Positions 43,463-53,792 are shown, counted from the first letter of the stretch. The stretch is 64,000 nt of DNA from Oleispira antarctica RB-8 (GCA_000967895.1 FO203512.1:3843531-3907530); one strand, 5' to 3'. The notes: generated by a model not told the origin, from the sequence alone. Made by a program: numbers and translations.

Positions 43463-46400
43463 ATGAATAGCTTTGATGCCAGTAAAATGCTTTTAGAAAG
43501 TGAACAAACAATTTCCAGCAGCCAGTGGTTTGAACGCATCGTTAATCATTACGCCGTTGATGAAGATGTGCTGATGCCTGAGTTGTGCCTACTGGCTGAA
43601 CCTAATCAAGAAATTCGCTATAAAACCGAAAATCGCGCGCGTGTATTAATTGATAACATTCGTAGCCAAGGTGATATTGCACATGCGGTTGATAAACTGC
43701 TGCAAGAATACAGCTTAGATAATGAAGAAGGCGTGATTTTAATGTGCTTGGCAGAAGCCTTGATGCGCATTCCTGATGACGATACCGCCGATGCATTAAT
43801 TCGCGATAAATTATCCGAAGCCGAATGGGATGAACATTTAGGCAAGTCAGAATCATTACTCGTCAACGCTTCAACTTGGGGCCTGATGCTCACCGGTAAA
43901 GTGATTGGTGTTGGCGGTAAAAAGAAAACCCCAGCCAATTTATTAGCACGTTTAATTAAACGCGCCGGTGAACCGGTTATTCGCAGCGCCATGCATCAAG
44001 CGATGCGCATTATGGGCAAGCAGTTTGTACTCGGGCGTACCATTGATGAAGCGATTAAGCAGAGTAAAAGTTATCGCGCCAAAGGCTACACCTATTCGTT
44101 TGATATGCTCGGCGAAGCCGCGTTTACCGATGTTGATGCTGAAGGTTATTTTGAATCGTATTTAAGTGCGATTCGCAGTCTGGCTAAAAGCCATGACGTA
44201 TGGCGGGAAGATCGTCCACAGCCTAGCATTTCGATTAAACTTTCTGCGCTATTCCCACGCTATGAAGAAGCTCATGCAGCGGCGGTGATGGATGAACTTT
44301 ATCAGCGCGTTTTAACCCTGATTACAGAAGCCCGCCAGCTGAACATCGCGATCACTATTGATGCCGAAGAAGCCGACCGTTTAGAATTATCACTGCGTTT
44401 ATTCAGCAAACTTTATCACAACCCCGACGTTCAAGGCTGGGGCTTATTTGGCTTAGTCGTTCAAGCCTATTCGAAACGCGCCCTTCCCGTGTTGGGTTAT
44501 CTTGCCAGTCTTGCCCGCGCGCAAGGTGACGAAATCCCCATTCGCTTAGTCAAAGGCGCGTACTGGGATACCGAAATAAAACACGCGCAACAGCTCGGTT
44601 TAGCCGACTATCCCGTATTCACTCGCAAAGAAAATACCGACGTTTCTTACATGGCGTGCGCGCGCTATTTATTGAGCAGTGCGACGGACGGATGTATTTA
44701 TCCACAATTTGCCAGCCATAATGCTCATACTGTTGCGGCAGTCACTGAAATGGCCGCCGACAATCCTACACGCCTATTTGAATTTCAGCGTTTACACGGC
44801 ATGGGGGATGCACTTTACGATACCTTGCTCAGCGAAAGTACGGTCAACGTGCGCATCTATGCACCGGTCGGCGCGCATAAAGATTTGCTGCCTTATTTGG
44901 TTCGCCGCTTATTAGAGAACGGTGCTAACTCTTCTTTTGTGCATCGTCTAGTGGATGCGAATACACCGGTTACCGATTTAATTACCTCGCCGATTGAACA
45001 AGCGCAGCGTCATGGAATTTATCGCAATATAAAAATTCCGCGTCCCGGAGAATTGTTTACCCCGATCGAAAATGGGCAGCGTCGAAATTCTCAAGGTTAT
45101 AACCTAGCGGTTGAATTTGAGCGTGAGCCACTGCTTGCGGACGTGCAGCAATTTTCAAAAACTCACTGGTCTTTTGAACCCATTATTAATGGTAAAAAAG
45201 TGAAGGAGGCGACGCAAGAAACTCATATTATTCATAGCCCTTACGATCATGAACAAGTGGTGGGTGAGCTGCATTGGGCGACGGCGGAACATGCTAAACA
45301 AGCATTAGAGTGCGCAGATCAAGCTTGGTTCGAGTGGAATCAAACCCCGGTGATTGAACGCGCAGCTTGTTTAGACCGCACTGCCGATTTATTAGAACAG
45401 CATACCGCCGAGCTCATTGCTCTGTGTACTCGCGAAGCGGGTAAAACTCTGCAAGATGGTATTGACGAAATACGTGAAGCCGTCGATTTTTGTCGTTATT
45501 ACGCGCAACAAGCACGCCAAGAAATGGCGAGTCCTACGTTATTACCTGGTCCAACAGGTGAAAGTAATGAACATTATTATGCTGGGCGCGGCACCTTCCT
45601 TTGCATCAGCCCTTGGAACTTTCCACTCGCGATTTTCTTAGGCCAAATCAGTGCCGCTCTTGTCACAGGCAACTGTGTTTTGGCCAAACCCGCCGAGCAA
45701 ACCTCTTTGATTGCTGGGCGTACGATCGAACTCATGCATGAAGCAGGAATTCCTGGCAATGTACTGCACTTTTTACCCGGTGCAGGGGCGACCATCGGTG
45801 ATGCCTTGCTAAGCGATGAACGCCTCGTAGGTATTGTATTTACCGGATCAACCGCCACCGCCAAACACATCAATATGACTCTGGCTCAACGCGATGGTGC
45901 AATTCCAACCTTTATCGCAGAGACAGGGGGGCAAAATGCCATGATTGTGGACTCAACGTCGTTACCTGAACAAGTCGTTGCCGATGTCATGGATTCAGCC
46001 TTTTCCAGCGCTGGGCAACGATGCTCAGCATTGAGAGTTTTATACGTACAAGATGACATTGCTGACCGCGTGATAGAGCTGATTACTGGTGCTTTACAGC
46101 GTTTTGTTGTGGGAAATCCAGAACTCTACGCGACTGATTGCGGCCCAGTGATTGATAGTCGAGCGCAGCTAGGTTTATTAACCCATTGCGAACATTGGCA
46201 AGCCCAAGGCAAGCTCTTAGCACAAGCGCTCAATCATGATGACTTAGCCAAAGGCTTTTATGTCTTGCCGACAATGATTGCGATCGATTCGATTAGCGAA
46301 CTTAAAAAAGAAGAGTTTGGTCCTATTTTACATATCTGCCGCTTTGAGGCTGATGAACTGGATCAAGTAATTAATGACATAAACCAAACGGGTTATGGCC

Positions 46401-46654
46401 TAACGCTGGGTATTCATAGTCGCAACGAAGTCACCGCGGCTTACATTGAATCTCGAGTGAGAGTCGGTAATTGCTACGTTAACCGCAACCAAGTTGGCGC
46501 AGTAGTAGGCGTGCAACCTTTTGGTGGCCAAGGCTTATCGGGAACGGGCCCTAAAGCCGGTGGCCCGAATTATCTCAAGCGTTTCGCGACTGAGCGTGTA
46601 CGTACGATTAACACGACCGCGGTTGGGGGAAACGCAAGTTTGCTTTCACAATAA
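43463..46654 (+). CDS. putA: Bifunctional proline dehydrogenase / P5C dehydrogenase
   Basis: 1063 residues. The PRODH half (FAD, residues about 80-480) has SIKLSALFPRYE, RLVKGAYWDTEIK and FASHNAHTV. The aldehyde dehydrogenase half (about 570-1040) has ISPWNFPLAIF, FTGSTATAK, AETGGQNAMIVDS and catalytic Cys854 in GQRCSALR. It converts proline to glutamate on the inner membrane, giving electrons to quinone and then NAD. The N-terminal RHH DNA-binding domain of the 1320-residue enteric protein is absent, so it should not autoregulate. RBS TAGGAG precedes the ATG. Confidence 0.96.
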   Translation: MNSFDASKMLLESEQTISSSQWFERIVNHYAVDEDVLMPELCLLAEPNQEIRYKTENRARVLIDNIRSQGDIAHAVDKLLQEYSLDNEEGVILMCLAEALMRIPDDDTADALIRDKLSEAEWDEHLGKSESLLVNASTWGLMLTGKVIGVGGKKKTPANLLARLIKRAGEPVIRSAMHQAMRIMGKQFVLGRTIDEAIKQSKSYRAKGYTYSFDMLGEAAFTDVDAEGYFESYLSAIRSLAKSHDVWREDRPQPSISIKLSALFPRYEEAHAAAVMDELYQRVLTLITEARQLNIAITIDAEEADRLELSLRLFSKLYHNPDVQGWGLFGLVVQAYSKRALPVLGYLASLARAQGDEIPIRLVKGAYWDTEIKHAQQLGLADYPVFTRKENTDVSYMACARYLLSSATDGCIYPQFASHNAHTVAAVTEMAADNPTRLFEFQRLHGMGDALYDTLLSESTVNVRIYAPVGAHKDLLPYLVRRLLENGANSSFVHRLVDANTPVTDLITSPIEQAQRHGIYRNIKIPRPGELFTPIENGQRRNSQGYNLAVEFEREPLLADVQQFSKTHWSFEPIINGKKVKEATQETHIIHSPYDHEQVVGELHWATAEHAKQALECADQAWFEWNQTPVIERAACLDRTADLLEQHTAELIALCTREAGKTLQDGIDEIREAVDFCRYYAQQARQEMASPTLLPGPTGESNEHYYAGRGTFLCISPWNFPLAIFLGQISAALVTGNCVLAKPAEQTSLIAGRTIELMHEAGIPGNVLHFLPGAGATIGDALLSDERLVGIVFTGSTATAKHINMTLAQRDGAIPTFIAETGGQNAMIVDSTSLPEQVVADVMDSAFSSAGQRCSALRVLYVQDDIADRVIELITGALQRFVVGNPELYATDCGPVIDSRAQLGLLTHCEHWQAQGKLLAQALNHDDLAKGFYVLPTMIAIDSISELKKEEFGPILHICRFEADELDQVINDINQTGYGLTLGIHSRNEVTAAYIESRVRVGNCYVNRNQVGAVVGVQPFGGQGLSGTGPKAGGPNYLKRFATERVRTINTTAVGGNASLLSQ

Positions 46655-46668
46655 CACTTATTGATAAG

Positions 46669-46693
46669 CGCTCATTCTCAATAAGAATGAGCG
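46669..46693 (+). terminator. Hairpin between putA and putP
   Basis: Ten-base arms CGCTCATTCT and AGAATGAGCG with a five-base loop lie 15 bases after the putA stop. No clear T-run follows, so partial termination or mRNA processing is more likely than a full stop before putP. Confidence 0.5.
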
Positions 46694-46770
46694 TAAAGAT
46701 CATCATCCCAAGCCTCTTTTGAGAGGGTGATCTATCCTTACATAATAACAATGAAAGAAAGGAACATATT

Positions 46771-48234
46771 ATGAGCGCATCATACTCGGTCGCCATCACA
46801 TTTTTTATATACCTCGGCCTTATGCTGTGGATTGGCCTTTGGGCTTATAAAAAAACCAACAATTTATCTGACTATATTTTAGGTGGACGCTCATTAGGGC
46901 CTTGGCCTTCTGCACTCTCTGCAGGGGCTTCCGATATGTCGGGATGGCTCTTACTCGGCATGCCTGGTTATGCGTACATCGCAGGCTGGGAAGCATCTTG
47001 GTTAGGGCTCGGTTTATTTTTAGGGACTTATTTAAACTGGTTGATCGTTGCGCCACGCTTACGTGTGTATTCGCAGCTGGCTGGTGACAGTCTTACACTG
47101 CCACAATATTTTAGTAACCGCTTTAACGACAAGGTAGCAATTCGTGTTATTTCCGCCTTCTTCATTTTGTTGTTCTTCTTGTTTTATACCAGTTCTGGCT
47201 TAGTGGCTGGCGGTAAACTATTTGAATCGGTATTCGGCATAGATTACACCCTAGCGGTTACCATCGGCACACTTGCAGTCGTTTCATATACTTTTGTAGG
47301 GGGTTTCTTAGCGGTTTCTTGGACTGATTTAATACAGGGTTTATTAATGGCTGCTGCATTAATTCTTGTTCCCGTTGCTGCCTTTATGGAACTTGGCGAT
47401 AGTCCAAGTACTATTTTAGCGGCGTCGAATACTGAACTGTTAGATCCTTTTACGAAAGCAACAGGGGAAGCATTAGGGTGGATTAGTATTGTTTCTTTAT
47501 TAGCTTGGGGTCTAGGTTATTTTGGTCAGCCACATATTCTTGCGCGCTTTAAAGCGATTAGAAGCAAAGATGATATTAAAGCTGCTCGTCGCATTGCGGT
47601 CTCTTGGACACTCATCGGTTTAGTGGGCGCATTCTTTGTGGGTATTGCAGGTATTGGTTATTTTGAGACGCCTTTAGCCGATTCAGAAACGGTGTTTATT
47701 GCTTTAGTTCAGGCACTTTTTCATCCGCTAGTTGCTGGGATTTTATTAGCAGCCATTTTAGCCGCAATCATGTCAACGGCTGATTCCCAACTATTGGTAT
47801 CTTCTGCTGCGCTTACCGAAGATTTCTATAAGTCGCTCTTTAATAAAGATGCATCTCCTGAGTCTTTGGTAAAAATCAGTCGTATTGCAGTTGTCGCCAT
47901 CGCCTTTATTGCTTGGCTTCTTGCCCTTGACCCTGAAAGCTCTGTATTGGGCTTAGTATCCTATGCTTGGGCAGGATTTGGCGCTGCTTTTGGCCCTGCG
48001 GTTATTTTGTCGCTTTTCTGGTCACGCATGAATCGCCAAGGTTGCCTAGCCGGAATCTTAGTCGGTGGTATTACCGTTGTGATTTGGAAGCAGCTTAGCG
48101 GTGGTTTATTTGATATTTATGAAATTGTTCCAGGATTTATTTTAGCCAGCATAGCAATCATTGCGGTTAGCTTATTAACACCTGAACCAGAAAAAGAAAT
48201 ACAAGATATGTTTACTGAAGCTGAAAATAGCTAG
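46771..48234 (+). CDS. putP: Sodium/proline symporter
   Basis: 487 residues, 12-13 membrane helices of the sodium:solute symporter family. The PutP core is clear: ALSAGASDMSGWLLLGMPG, SWTDLIQGLLMAAALI, GYFGQPHILARFKAIRS and AAIMSTADSQLLVSSAALTE. It imports proline with Na+ for the PutA enzyme encoded 116 bases upstream. AGAAAGGAA precedes the start. Members of this subfamily include close relatives for other solutes, but the putA context makes proline very likely. Confidence 0.95.
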   Translation: MSASYSVAITFFIYLGLMLWIGLWAYKKTNNLSDYILGGRSLGPWPSALSAGASDMSGWLLLGMPGYAYIAGWEASWLGLGLFLGTYLNWLIVAPRLRVYSQLAGDSLTLPQYFSNRFNDKVAIRVISAFFILLFFLFYTSSGLVAGGKLFESVFGIDYTLAVTIGTLAVVSYTFVGGFLAVSWTDLIQGLLMAAALILVPVAAFMELGDSPSTILAASNTELLDPFTKATGEALGWISIVSLLAWGLGYFGQPHILARFKAIRSKDDIKAARRIAVSWTLIGLVGAFFVGIAGIGYFETPLADSETVFIALVQALFHPLVAGILLAAILAAIMSTADSQLLVSSAALTEDFYKSLFNKDASPESLVKISRIAVVAIAFIAWLLALDPESSVLGLVSYAWAGFGAAFGPAVILSLFWSRMNRQGCLAGILVGGITVVIWKQLSGGLFDIYEIVPGFILASIAIIAVSLLTPEPEKEIQDMFTEAENS

Positions 48235-48256
48235 AATGTATAGTTAAGCTTTATAA

Positions 48257-48283
48257 GCCTAATTGCACGATGTGCAATTAGGC
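48257..48283 (+). terminator. Rho-independent terminator after putP
   Basis: Perfect 12-base arms GCCTAATTGCAC and GTGCAATTAGGC with a three-base loop, followed by GACTTTTC, 22 bases past the putP stop. Confidence 0.85.
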
Positions 48284-48385
48284 GACTTTTCTACACCCTA
48301 TTTTACCCAATGAAATCTTTTGTTTTTGTCCGTGCAATGCTTTCTAATAGCGACTTATTTTTAAAGTGCTATCAAAGTGTTGTTT

Positions 48386-50230
48386 ATGGATATTATTCAG
48401 TTTGTCAAAACTCTATGTTTAATCATTTCTATACTCTTTTTCACAATCAATACTCACGCAGCACAAACCTGCCACCCTTTTTCAGTTTTCACTTGCACAC
48501 TGCCCTTTCCTAGTAACTTTTATACCCACGCTGACTCCACCTCAAGCACGGGGAAATTCGTCGATTTAAAAGGCAGCTTATTACCGCAAAATGTCGAAAA
48601 TGAATTTTCTAATTTCTCATCTCGCAGTGCTTATAAAAATGCTAATGGCTTTTCGGCCGCAGGGCCAATTATGTTTGAACTTGCCGATGATTTTGATGAA
48701 AATAGTTTACCCATCGATGGCGGTAATGCGGTTTTAGTATTCGATCAAGGTAGCGGTTTAGCAATACCTATTCGAACAAAAAAATACCATTACGCCGAAA
48801 ACAATCGCTTTGATCAAGCGGCCCATATTATTGAAATATTTCCTCGTTCACGCTTTCAGTTTGGCCATACCTATACCGCCGTAATTACGACAAGCTTATT
48901 AGATTTAAAGGGCGAATTTGTTCCTTCGCTGCCGGTTATTAATGAATTAATTAATCGAACAGCTCGTTGGCATGGCGCATCATCGATGCAAAAAACGCTG
49001 CAACAGCTTGAGGAATTTGGTATCAAAGAAGATCAAGTTGTCAGCTTTATTGAGTTCACGGTGGGGGATGAAAAAACAAATAACGAGCCCCTCTTTGCCT
49101 TGATCGAAAATCTAAGTCAGCAAGAGCACCCAGTCCGTAACTTAAAAACCACGCAGATTAATATTTGGCCTTACGCCGCCTCTGTGACAGGCCAAGTTAA
49201 ATTAAGTGACTTTCGCAATACGAATGGCCAGGTTAACTTTTCAGCCGATGCAGAAAGCAAAGCGGAGTGGGTTAATTTCTTAATGATGCTGCCCACCAGC
49301 TCTAAGCATGGAAAATCACCCATCGCGATTTATGGTCACGGTGTTGGGGTCATTAAAGAGACCATGTTATTAACAGTGGCGTTCTCTAACGCACGAAGAG
49401 GCATTGCCAGTATCGCCATCGACCAACCGAATCATGGCTCACGTTCGAAACGAGATGGCGGTACGATTTTTGAAATTTTAACCCCTAAAAAATTCACTCG
49501 CCTATCAGGCATGGCTGCCCAGTCAACGCTGGATATGACCTCACTATTATTGGCGATTCAAACGTCACTGTCCGACCTAGACGTTGCACCTTCAGGCAAT
49601 GCTTGGTGGCATCAACTTTGGTATTCCGGTGGAATCGACACTCCTGATCTGGATATTGAGCGCATTCATTACCAAGGCACCTCTATGGGAGGGGTCTTGG
49701 GCACTAGCTTTATCGCCAGTGCCCAAGACTTAAGAAGCGCTTTCTTACAAGTCTCAGGAGTTGGCATCAGTAATATTCTGACGCATTCAATTTTGTTTAA
49801 AACCTTTGGTTTTGAAAACTTAATTCCCGACAATGCCAGTGCAGGCGAAGCCGCTTTATTTATGCAATTATTACAGCAAGAATTTGATAAAGGCGATGCG
49901 ATTAATTTTGTCCATTACATCAAACACCCAATCCATGGCCGAAGCCCTAGAAAGTTAGTTTTACAATATGGAATCGGAGATGAGGTTGTGTATAACCCAG
50001 CGTCAGAGGCCTTAGCGGAAATTGCTGATTTACCGTTAATCATACCCAGCCTAATCGACATTGCTTATCTTAGAACCAGCGACGACTACGAAGATGGTTT
50101 TGGCTTAGTGCAAAACAAACCGTTATTACCCACCAATGGTGTGTTAGATAATATATTCGGGCACGTCAGCTTTATCCGCCCCAACGCCTTCACAGCACTT
50201 AAACTTTGGATAGAAGAAGTGGTTAACTAA
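48386..50230 (+). CDS. Secreted alpha/beta-hydrolase (lipase/esterase-like)
   Basis: 614 residues from the ATG at 48386; an upstream GTG at 48377 adds three residues. The signal peptide (IIQFVKTLCLIISILFFTIN) probably ends at THA. After a beta-rich N-terminal region of about 270 residues comes an alpha/beta-hydrolase core with IAIYGHGVGVIKETM (oxyanion strand) and the nucleophile elbow GTSMGG. A late GHVSF could supply the catalytic His. It resembles large secreted bacterial lipase/esterase-like proteins of the VolA type, but I cannot name the family firmly. Preceded by the putP terminator, so transcribed alone. Confidence 0.7.
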   Translation: MDIIQFVKTLCLIISILFFTINTHAAQTCHPFSVFTCTLPFPSNFYTHADSTSSTGKFVDLKGSLLPQNVENEFSNFSSRSAYKNANGFSAAGPIMFELADDFDENSLPIDGGNAVLVFDQGSGLAIPIRTKKYHYAENNRFDQAAHIIEIFPRSRFQFGHTYTAVITTSLLDLKGEFVPSLPVINELINRTARWHGASSMQKTLQQLEEFGIKEDQVVSFIEFTVGDEKTNNEPLFALIENLSQQEHPVRNLKTTQINIWPYAASVTGQVKLSDFRNTNGQVNFSADAESKAEWVNFLMMLPTSSKHGKSPIAIYGHGVGVIKETMLLTVAFSNARRGIASIAIDQPNHGSRSKRDGGTIFEILTPKKFTRLSGMAAQSTLDMTSLLLAIQTSLSDLDVAPSGNAWWHQLWYSGGIDTPDLDIERIHYQGTSMGGVLGTSFIASAQDLRSAFLQVSGVGISNILTHSILFKTFGFENLIPDNASAGEAALFMQLLQQEFDKGDAINFVHYIKHPIHGRSPRKLVLQYGIGDEVVYNPASEALAEIADLPLIIPSLIDIAYLRTSDDYEDGFGLVQNKPLLPTNGVLDNIFGHVSFIRPNAFTALKLWIEEVVN

Positions 50231-50307
50231 TACACTATCTGCTGGATAATTCCCTTAAAATGCAGTAGAATCGCGCGACTTTTAACCTTAAAAGCGCGCT
50301 CTTTACT

Positions 50308-50787
50308 ATGCATTGTCCATTCTGCTGTGAACACGATACAAAAGTTATCGATTCTCGCCTTGTCGCTGACGGCCAACAAACTCGCCGTCGCCGCGAATGT
50401 CAGGCCTGTGGTGAACGTTTCACTACCTTTGAAAGTGCCGAGTTGGTCATGCCGCGAATCGTCAAACAAGACGGTACGCGTGAGCCTTTTAATGAAGATA
50501 AACTTATTGCCGGTATTCACCGCGCACTCGAAAAACGACCTGTTAGTATCGATAAGGTCGAACATTCTGTAAACCAAATTACCCATAAATTACGTACCCT
50601 AGGTGAGCGCGAAGTAAAAAGCCTCGTGATTGGTGAATTCGTAATGAATGAATTAAGACAACTCGATAAAGTCGCTTACGTTCGTTTTGCATCGGTTTAC
50701 CGCAGCTTTCAAGATGTTGATGAATTTCGCCAAGAGATTGAGCGTATTTCAACCCAAGTGGCCGAAAAAACTCAAGAAGAAGAGTGA
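50308..50787 (+). CDS. nrdR: Transcriptional repressor NrdR
   Basis: 159 residues. Zinc ribbon with Cys3, Cys6, Cys31 and Cys34 (MHCPFC and [12 protein letters not shown]), then the ATP-cone domain ([20 protein letters not shown]). NrdR binds NrdR boxes and represses ribonucleotide reductase genes according to ATP/dATP. It is the first gene of the riboflavin operon, its stop one base from the ribD ATG, the usual gammaproteobacterial arrangement. Confidence 0.97.
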   Translation: MHCPFCCEHDTKVIDSRLVADGQQTRRRRECQACGERFTTFESAELVMPRIVKQDGTREPFNEDKLIAGIHRALEKRPVSIDKVEHSVNQITHKLRTLGEREVKSLVIGEFVMNELRQLDKVAYVRFASVYRSFQDVDEFRQEIERISTQVAEKTQEEE

Positions 50788-50788
50788 T

Positions 50789-51925
50789 ATGGCGAGCGAT
50801 CAAGAATACATGGCCCTAGCCATTCAACTCGCGAAACGCGGCTTATATACCACCAGTCCTAATCCAAGAGTCGGCTGTGTACTGGTGAAGAACGATGAAA
50901 TTATTGGCCAAGGCTTTCATATAAAAGCAGGCGAAGGTCATGCTGAAGTCAATGCCATTGCCGACGCAAAGCTACGTGGTAATGATACCCAAGACGCAAC
51001 AGCGTATGTAACGCTAGAACCGTGTAGTCACTTTGGCCGTACGCCACCTTGTTCACAAGGTTTAATTGATGCCCAGGTCGCACGAGTTGTGGGCGCAATG
51101 ACCGACCCGAACCCACAGGTAGCAGGTAACGGTTTTAATAGGTTACGCGCAGCGGGTATTGAAGTTGTGGATAACTGCTTAGCGGCCGAGTCCGCTAAGT
51201 TAAATCCTGGTTTTATTAAGCGCATGAGCATGGCCGCCGATACTGCCCTACCCTATGTGCGCTTAAAGATGGCCACCAGTTTAGATGGCCGTACCGCAAT
51301 GCAAAGCGGTGAGAGCCAGTGGATTACTGGTCCAGAAGCCCGAGCCGACGTTCAACGACTTCGTGCTCAGAGCTGCGCTATTATTTGTGGTGCCGATTCG
51401 GTATTAATTGATGATCCGTCGATGAATGTACGCATTCAAACGGAGGCTGCTGATGGCGCTTTCCAAGAAACCCGTCAGCCATTACGAGTGATTATTGATA
51501 GCCAGCATCGCGTAACAGCGAATGCCAAAATATTTACCCACCCCGGCAAGGTGATGATCGTAAGCCCTGTTGCACCAGAATCCACGATTCATAGTGATGT
51601 GTGTTCTGTGAGTTATTTGCAAACCGCTACGAACGAAAATAGTGACCGACAACAAGTCGACCTTAAGGGCTTACTAGTAACATTAGCCCGTCAAGGCATT
51701 AACGAAATACTGGTCGAAAGCGGTGCTAAATTAGCAGGGGCTTTTATAGAACATGATTTGGTTGATGAGCTGGTGCTGTTTACCGCTCCGACGTTATTAG
51801 GCAGTGACGCACGACCTGCGTTCAACCTGCCCTTCGCTAAAATGGAACAGCAAATACGCTGGTCTTGGCACGATGTGCGAATGGTAGGGAATGACCTAAA
51901 ATTAATATTGAAAAGAAAGTTTTAA
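50789..51925 (+). CDS. ribD: Bifunctional riboflavin deaminase/reductase
   Basis: 378 residues from the ATG at 50789, chosen because it abuts the nrdR stop and gives the usual start; the frame itself stays open further upstream. Deaminase domain: HAEVNA (His51, Glu53) and PCSHFGRTPPC (Cys79, Cys88) bind zinc. Reductase domain: RLKMATSLDGRTAM, ITGPEARADVQRLR and ILVESGAKLAGAF. It carries out the second and third steps of riboflavin synthesis from GTP. It is followed 13 bases later by ribE. Confidence 0.96.
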   Translation: MASDQEYMALAIQLAKRGLYTTSPNPRVGCVLVKNDEIIGQGFHIKAGEGHAEVNAIADAKLRGNDTQDATAYVTLEPCSHFGRTPPCSQGLIDAQVARVVGAMTDPNPQVAGNGFNRLRAAGIEVVDNCLAAESAKLNPGFIKRMSMAADTALPYVRLKMATSLDGRTAMQSGESQWITGPEARADVQRLRAQSCAIICGADSVLIDDPSMNVRIQTEAADGAFQETRQPLRVIIDSQHRVTANAKIFTHPGKVMIVSPVAPESTIHSDVCSVSYLQTATNENSDRQQVDLKGLLVTLARQGINEILVESGAKLAGAFIEHDLVDELVLFTAPTLLGSDARPAFNLPFAKMEQQIRWSWHDVRMVGNDLKLILKRKF

Positions 51926-51938
51926 AGAGAAACAGCTG

Positions 51939-52607
51939 ATGTTCACAGGAATTATTGAAGCGGTTGGTAAAGTCGTTGCAAGCCAAAGTAAGCAAGGTGA
52001 CATCCGTTTACGTATTAATACCGGCAAGCTGGATTTAAGCGATGTAAAACTCGGCGATAGCATCGCGACTAACGGTGTATGTTTGACCGTCGTTGAGTTA
52101 CCAGGTGATGGTTTTTGGGCCGATGTTTCAAAAGAATCCATTACGCATACCAACATTATGGATTGGAAAAACGGCAAGTCCGTAAACCTAGAACAGGCGC
52201 TAACCTTAGCGACACGCTTGGGGGGCCACATGGTCACTGGCCATGTCGATGGTGTCGGAACCATCATGAGCCGCAATGAAGATGCGCGTTCGGTACGCTT
52301 TAAAATTAAAGCCTCCGCTGAGCTTTCTAAATACATTGCCGCTAAAGGTTCGATCACTGTCGATGGCGTTAGCCTAACGGTAAATGACATTGAAGATGCG
52401 ACGACGGGTGCCACAATTTTTGATTTAAATATTGTGCCCCATACCGTGCAAGAAACGATTATTAAAGATTACCAAGTAGGACACAGTGTTCACTTAGAAG
52501 TGGATGTTATTGCACGCTATTTAGAGCGTATGATGCAACAGAATAACGATCAGCCAACACCGGGTATCAGCCAAGCGTTTCTGGCACAGAATGGGTTTTG
52601 GAAATAA
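51939..52607 (+). CDS. ribE: Riboflavin synthase, alpha subunit
   Basis: 222 residues. It begins MFTGIIEAVGKV and consists of two similar lumazine-binding barrels, each with a GDSIATNGVCLTV or GSITVDGVSLTVND motif, plus HMVTGHVDGVG. It dismutates two 6,7-dimethyl-8-ribityllumazine molecules to riboflavin. The gene is named ribC in E. coli. The 55 bases to the next gene include a weak hairpin (TGCCT and AGGCA) but no FMN riboswitch. Confidence 0.96.
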   Translation: MFTGIIEAVGKVVASQSKQGDIRLRINTGKLDLSDVKLGDSIATNGVCLTVVELPGDGFWADVSKESITHTNIMDWKNGKSVNLEQALTLATRLGGHMVTGHVDGVGTIMSRNEDARSVRFKIKASAELSKYIAAKGSITVDGVSLTVNDIEDATTGATIFDLNIVPHTVQETIIKDYQVGHSVHLEVDVIARYLERMMQQNNDQPTPGISQAFLAQNGFWK

Positions 52608-52662
52608 AACAAACTGCCTGAATAGCGTAGGCAATTTTGATGAAAGATTAGGAAGAGTTTAA

Positions 52663-53778
52663 ATGGCTTTAAATAAGATTGAAGAAATTATTGATGATAT
52701 GCGTCGCGGTAAAATGGTTATCCTTATGGATGATGAAGACCGTGAAAACGAAGGCGATATTATTGTTGCTGCCGAAAAAATAACGCCAGAAATCATTAAC
52801 TTTATGGCAACCGAAGCCCGAGGCTTAATTTGCTTAACGCTAACCGGTAGTCGTTGTGACTTTTTAGGTTTGCCAGCAATGGTTGCAGGTAACGGCGCTA
52901 AGTTTGCCACGCCTTTTACAGTTTCAATCGAAGCCGCTGAAGGAGTAACGACGGGTATTTCTGCTGCTGACCGTGCGAAAACAATTCGCGTGGCTGTTGA
53001 TGCAAACTCTAAAGCTGAAGACATTGTTCAGCCAGGTCACATTTTTCCATTACGTGCTCGCCCTGGCGGTGTATTAAGTCGTGCAGGTCATACCGAAGCG
53101 GGTTGTGACTTGGCGCGTCTTGCAGGTTTAACACCGTCTTCTGCGATTGTTGAAATCATGAATGCCGATGGCACGATGGCACGTCGCCCTGATTTAGAAA
53201 TTTTTGCTGAAAAGCATGACATCAAAATTGGCACCATCGCGGATTTGATTCACTACCGCATGGCCAATGAGAAGACCGTTGATGCAGTCGCTGGCGAAAC
53301 CATCAATACTGAATTTGGTGAATTCCAGCTGCACAAATTTGTCGATACGATTCAAGGCGAAACTCATATTGCTTTAACCAAAGGCACGATCAAAGGTGAT
53401 GTTCCCTGTCTCGTTCGTGTTCAAACCGGTGATTTTTTACGTGATATTTTGGGCGCGGTTAAACCCGATGCTCAATCTTGGTCTAGCCAAGCAGCACTAA
53501 AGAAGATTGCTGAAGAAGGTACTGGCGCATTGGTTATATTGTCTGCAGGCCAGCCTGAAGATGTTGCCTCTAGCTTAGATCTTTATTTTGGTAACTCAAA
53601 ACCGGTTAAAAACCCGAACGTTGATAGTTCAGGTACTTTCTTAACGATTGGTACTGGCTCTCAAATTTTGCGTGAAATCGGCGTTAAAAAAATGCGTTTA
53701 TTAAGCTCACCTGTTAAGTATGCGGGTATTTCAGGATTTGACTTAGAAGTCGTGGAATATATTCCTTACGCTGAATAA
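52663..53778 (+). CDS. ribB: 3,4-dihydroxy-2-butanone-4-phosphate synthase with degenerate GTP cyclohydrolase II domain (RibBX type)
   Basis: 371 residues. The N-terminal 200 residues are a full RibB with [13 protein letters not shown], the substrate loop [19 protein letters not shown] and the acidic metal ligands. The C-terminal 160 residues have the GTP cyclohydrolase II fold pattern (starting [10 protein letters not shown]). They lack the zinc-binding cysteines (CxxxGDxxxSxRCDC): the only Cys there is in [13 protein letters not shown]. This is the RibBX form of several gammaproteobacteria, not an active RibBA, so a separate ribA is expected elsewhere in the genome. Confidence 0.92.
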   Translation: MALNKIEEIIDDMRRGKMVILMDDEDRENEGDIIVAAEKITPEIINFMATEARGLICLTLTGSRCDFLGLPAMVAGNGAKFATPFTVSIEAAEGVTTGISAADRAKTIRVAVDANSKAEDIVQPGHIFPLRARPGGVLSRAGHTEAGCDLARLAGLTPSSAIVEIMNADGTMARRPDLEIFAEKHDIKIGTIADLIHYRMANEKTVDAVAGETINTEFGEFQLHKFVDTIQGETHIALTKGTIKGDVPCLVRVQTGDFLRDILGAVKPDAQSWSSQAALKKIAEEGTGALVILSAGQPEDVASSLDLYFGNSKPVKNPNVDSSGTFLTIGTGSQILREIGVKKMRLLSSPVKYAGISGFDLEVVEYIPYAE

Positions 53779-53792
53779 TTAAAACGAAATTA

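Noticed and set aside
52608-52662. FMN riboswitch before ribB
   Set aside because: Only 55 bases separate ribE and ribB, too short for the aptamer, and the conserved AGGGxxAxxxxG-type blocks are absent.
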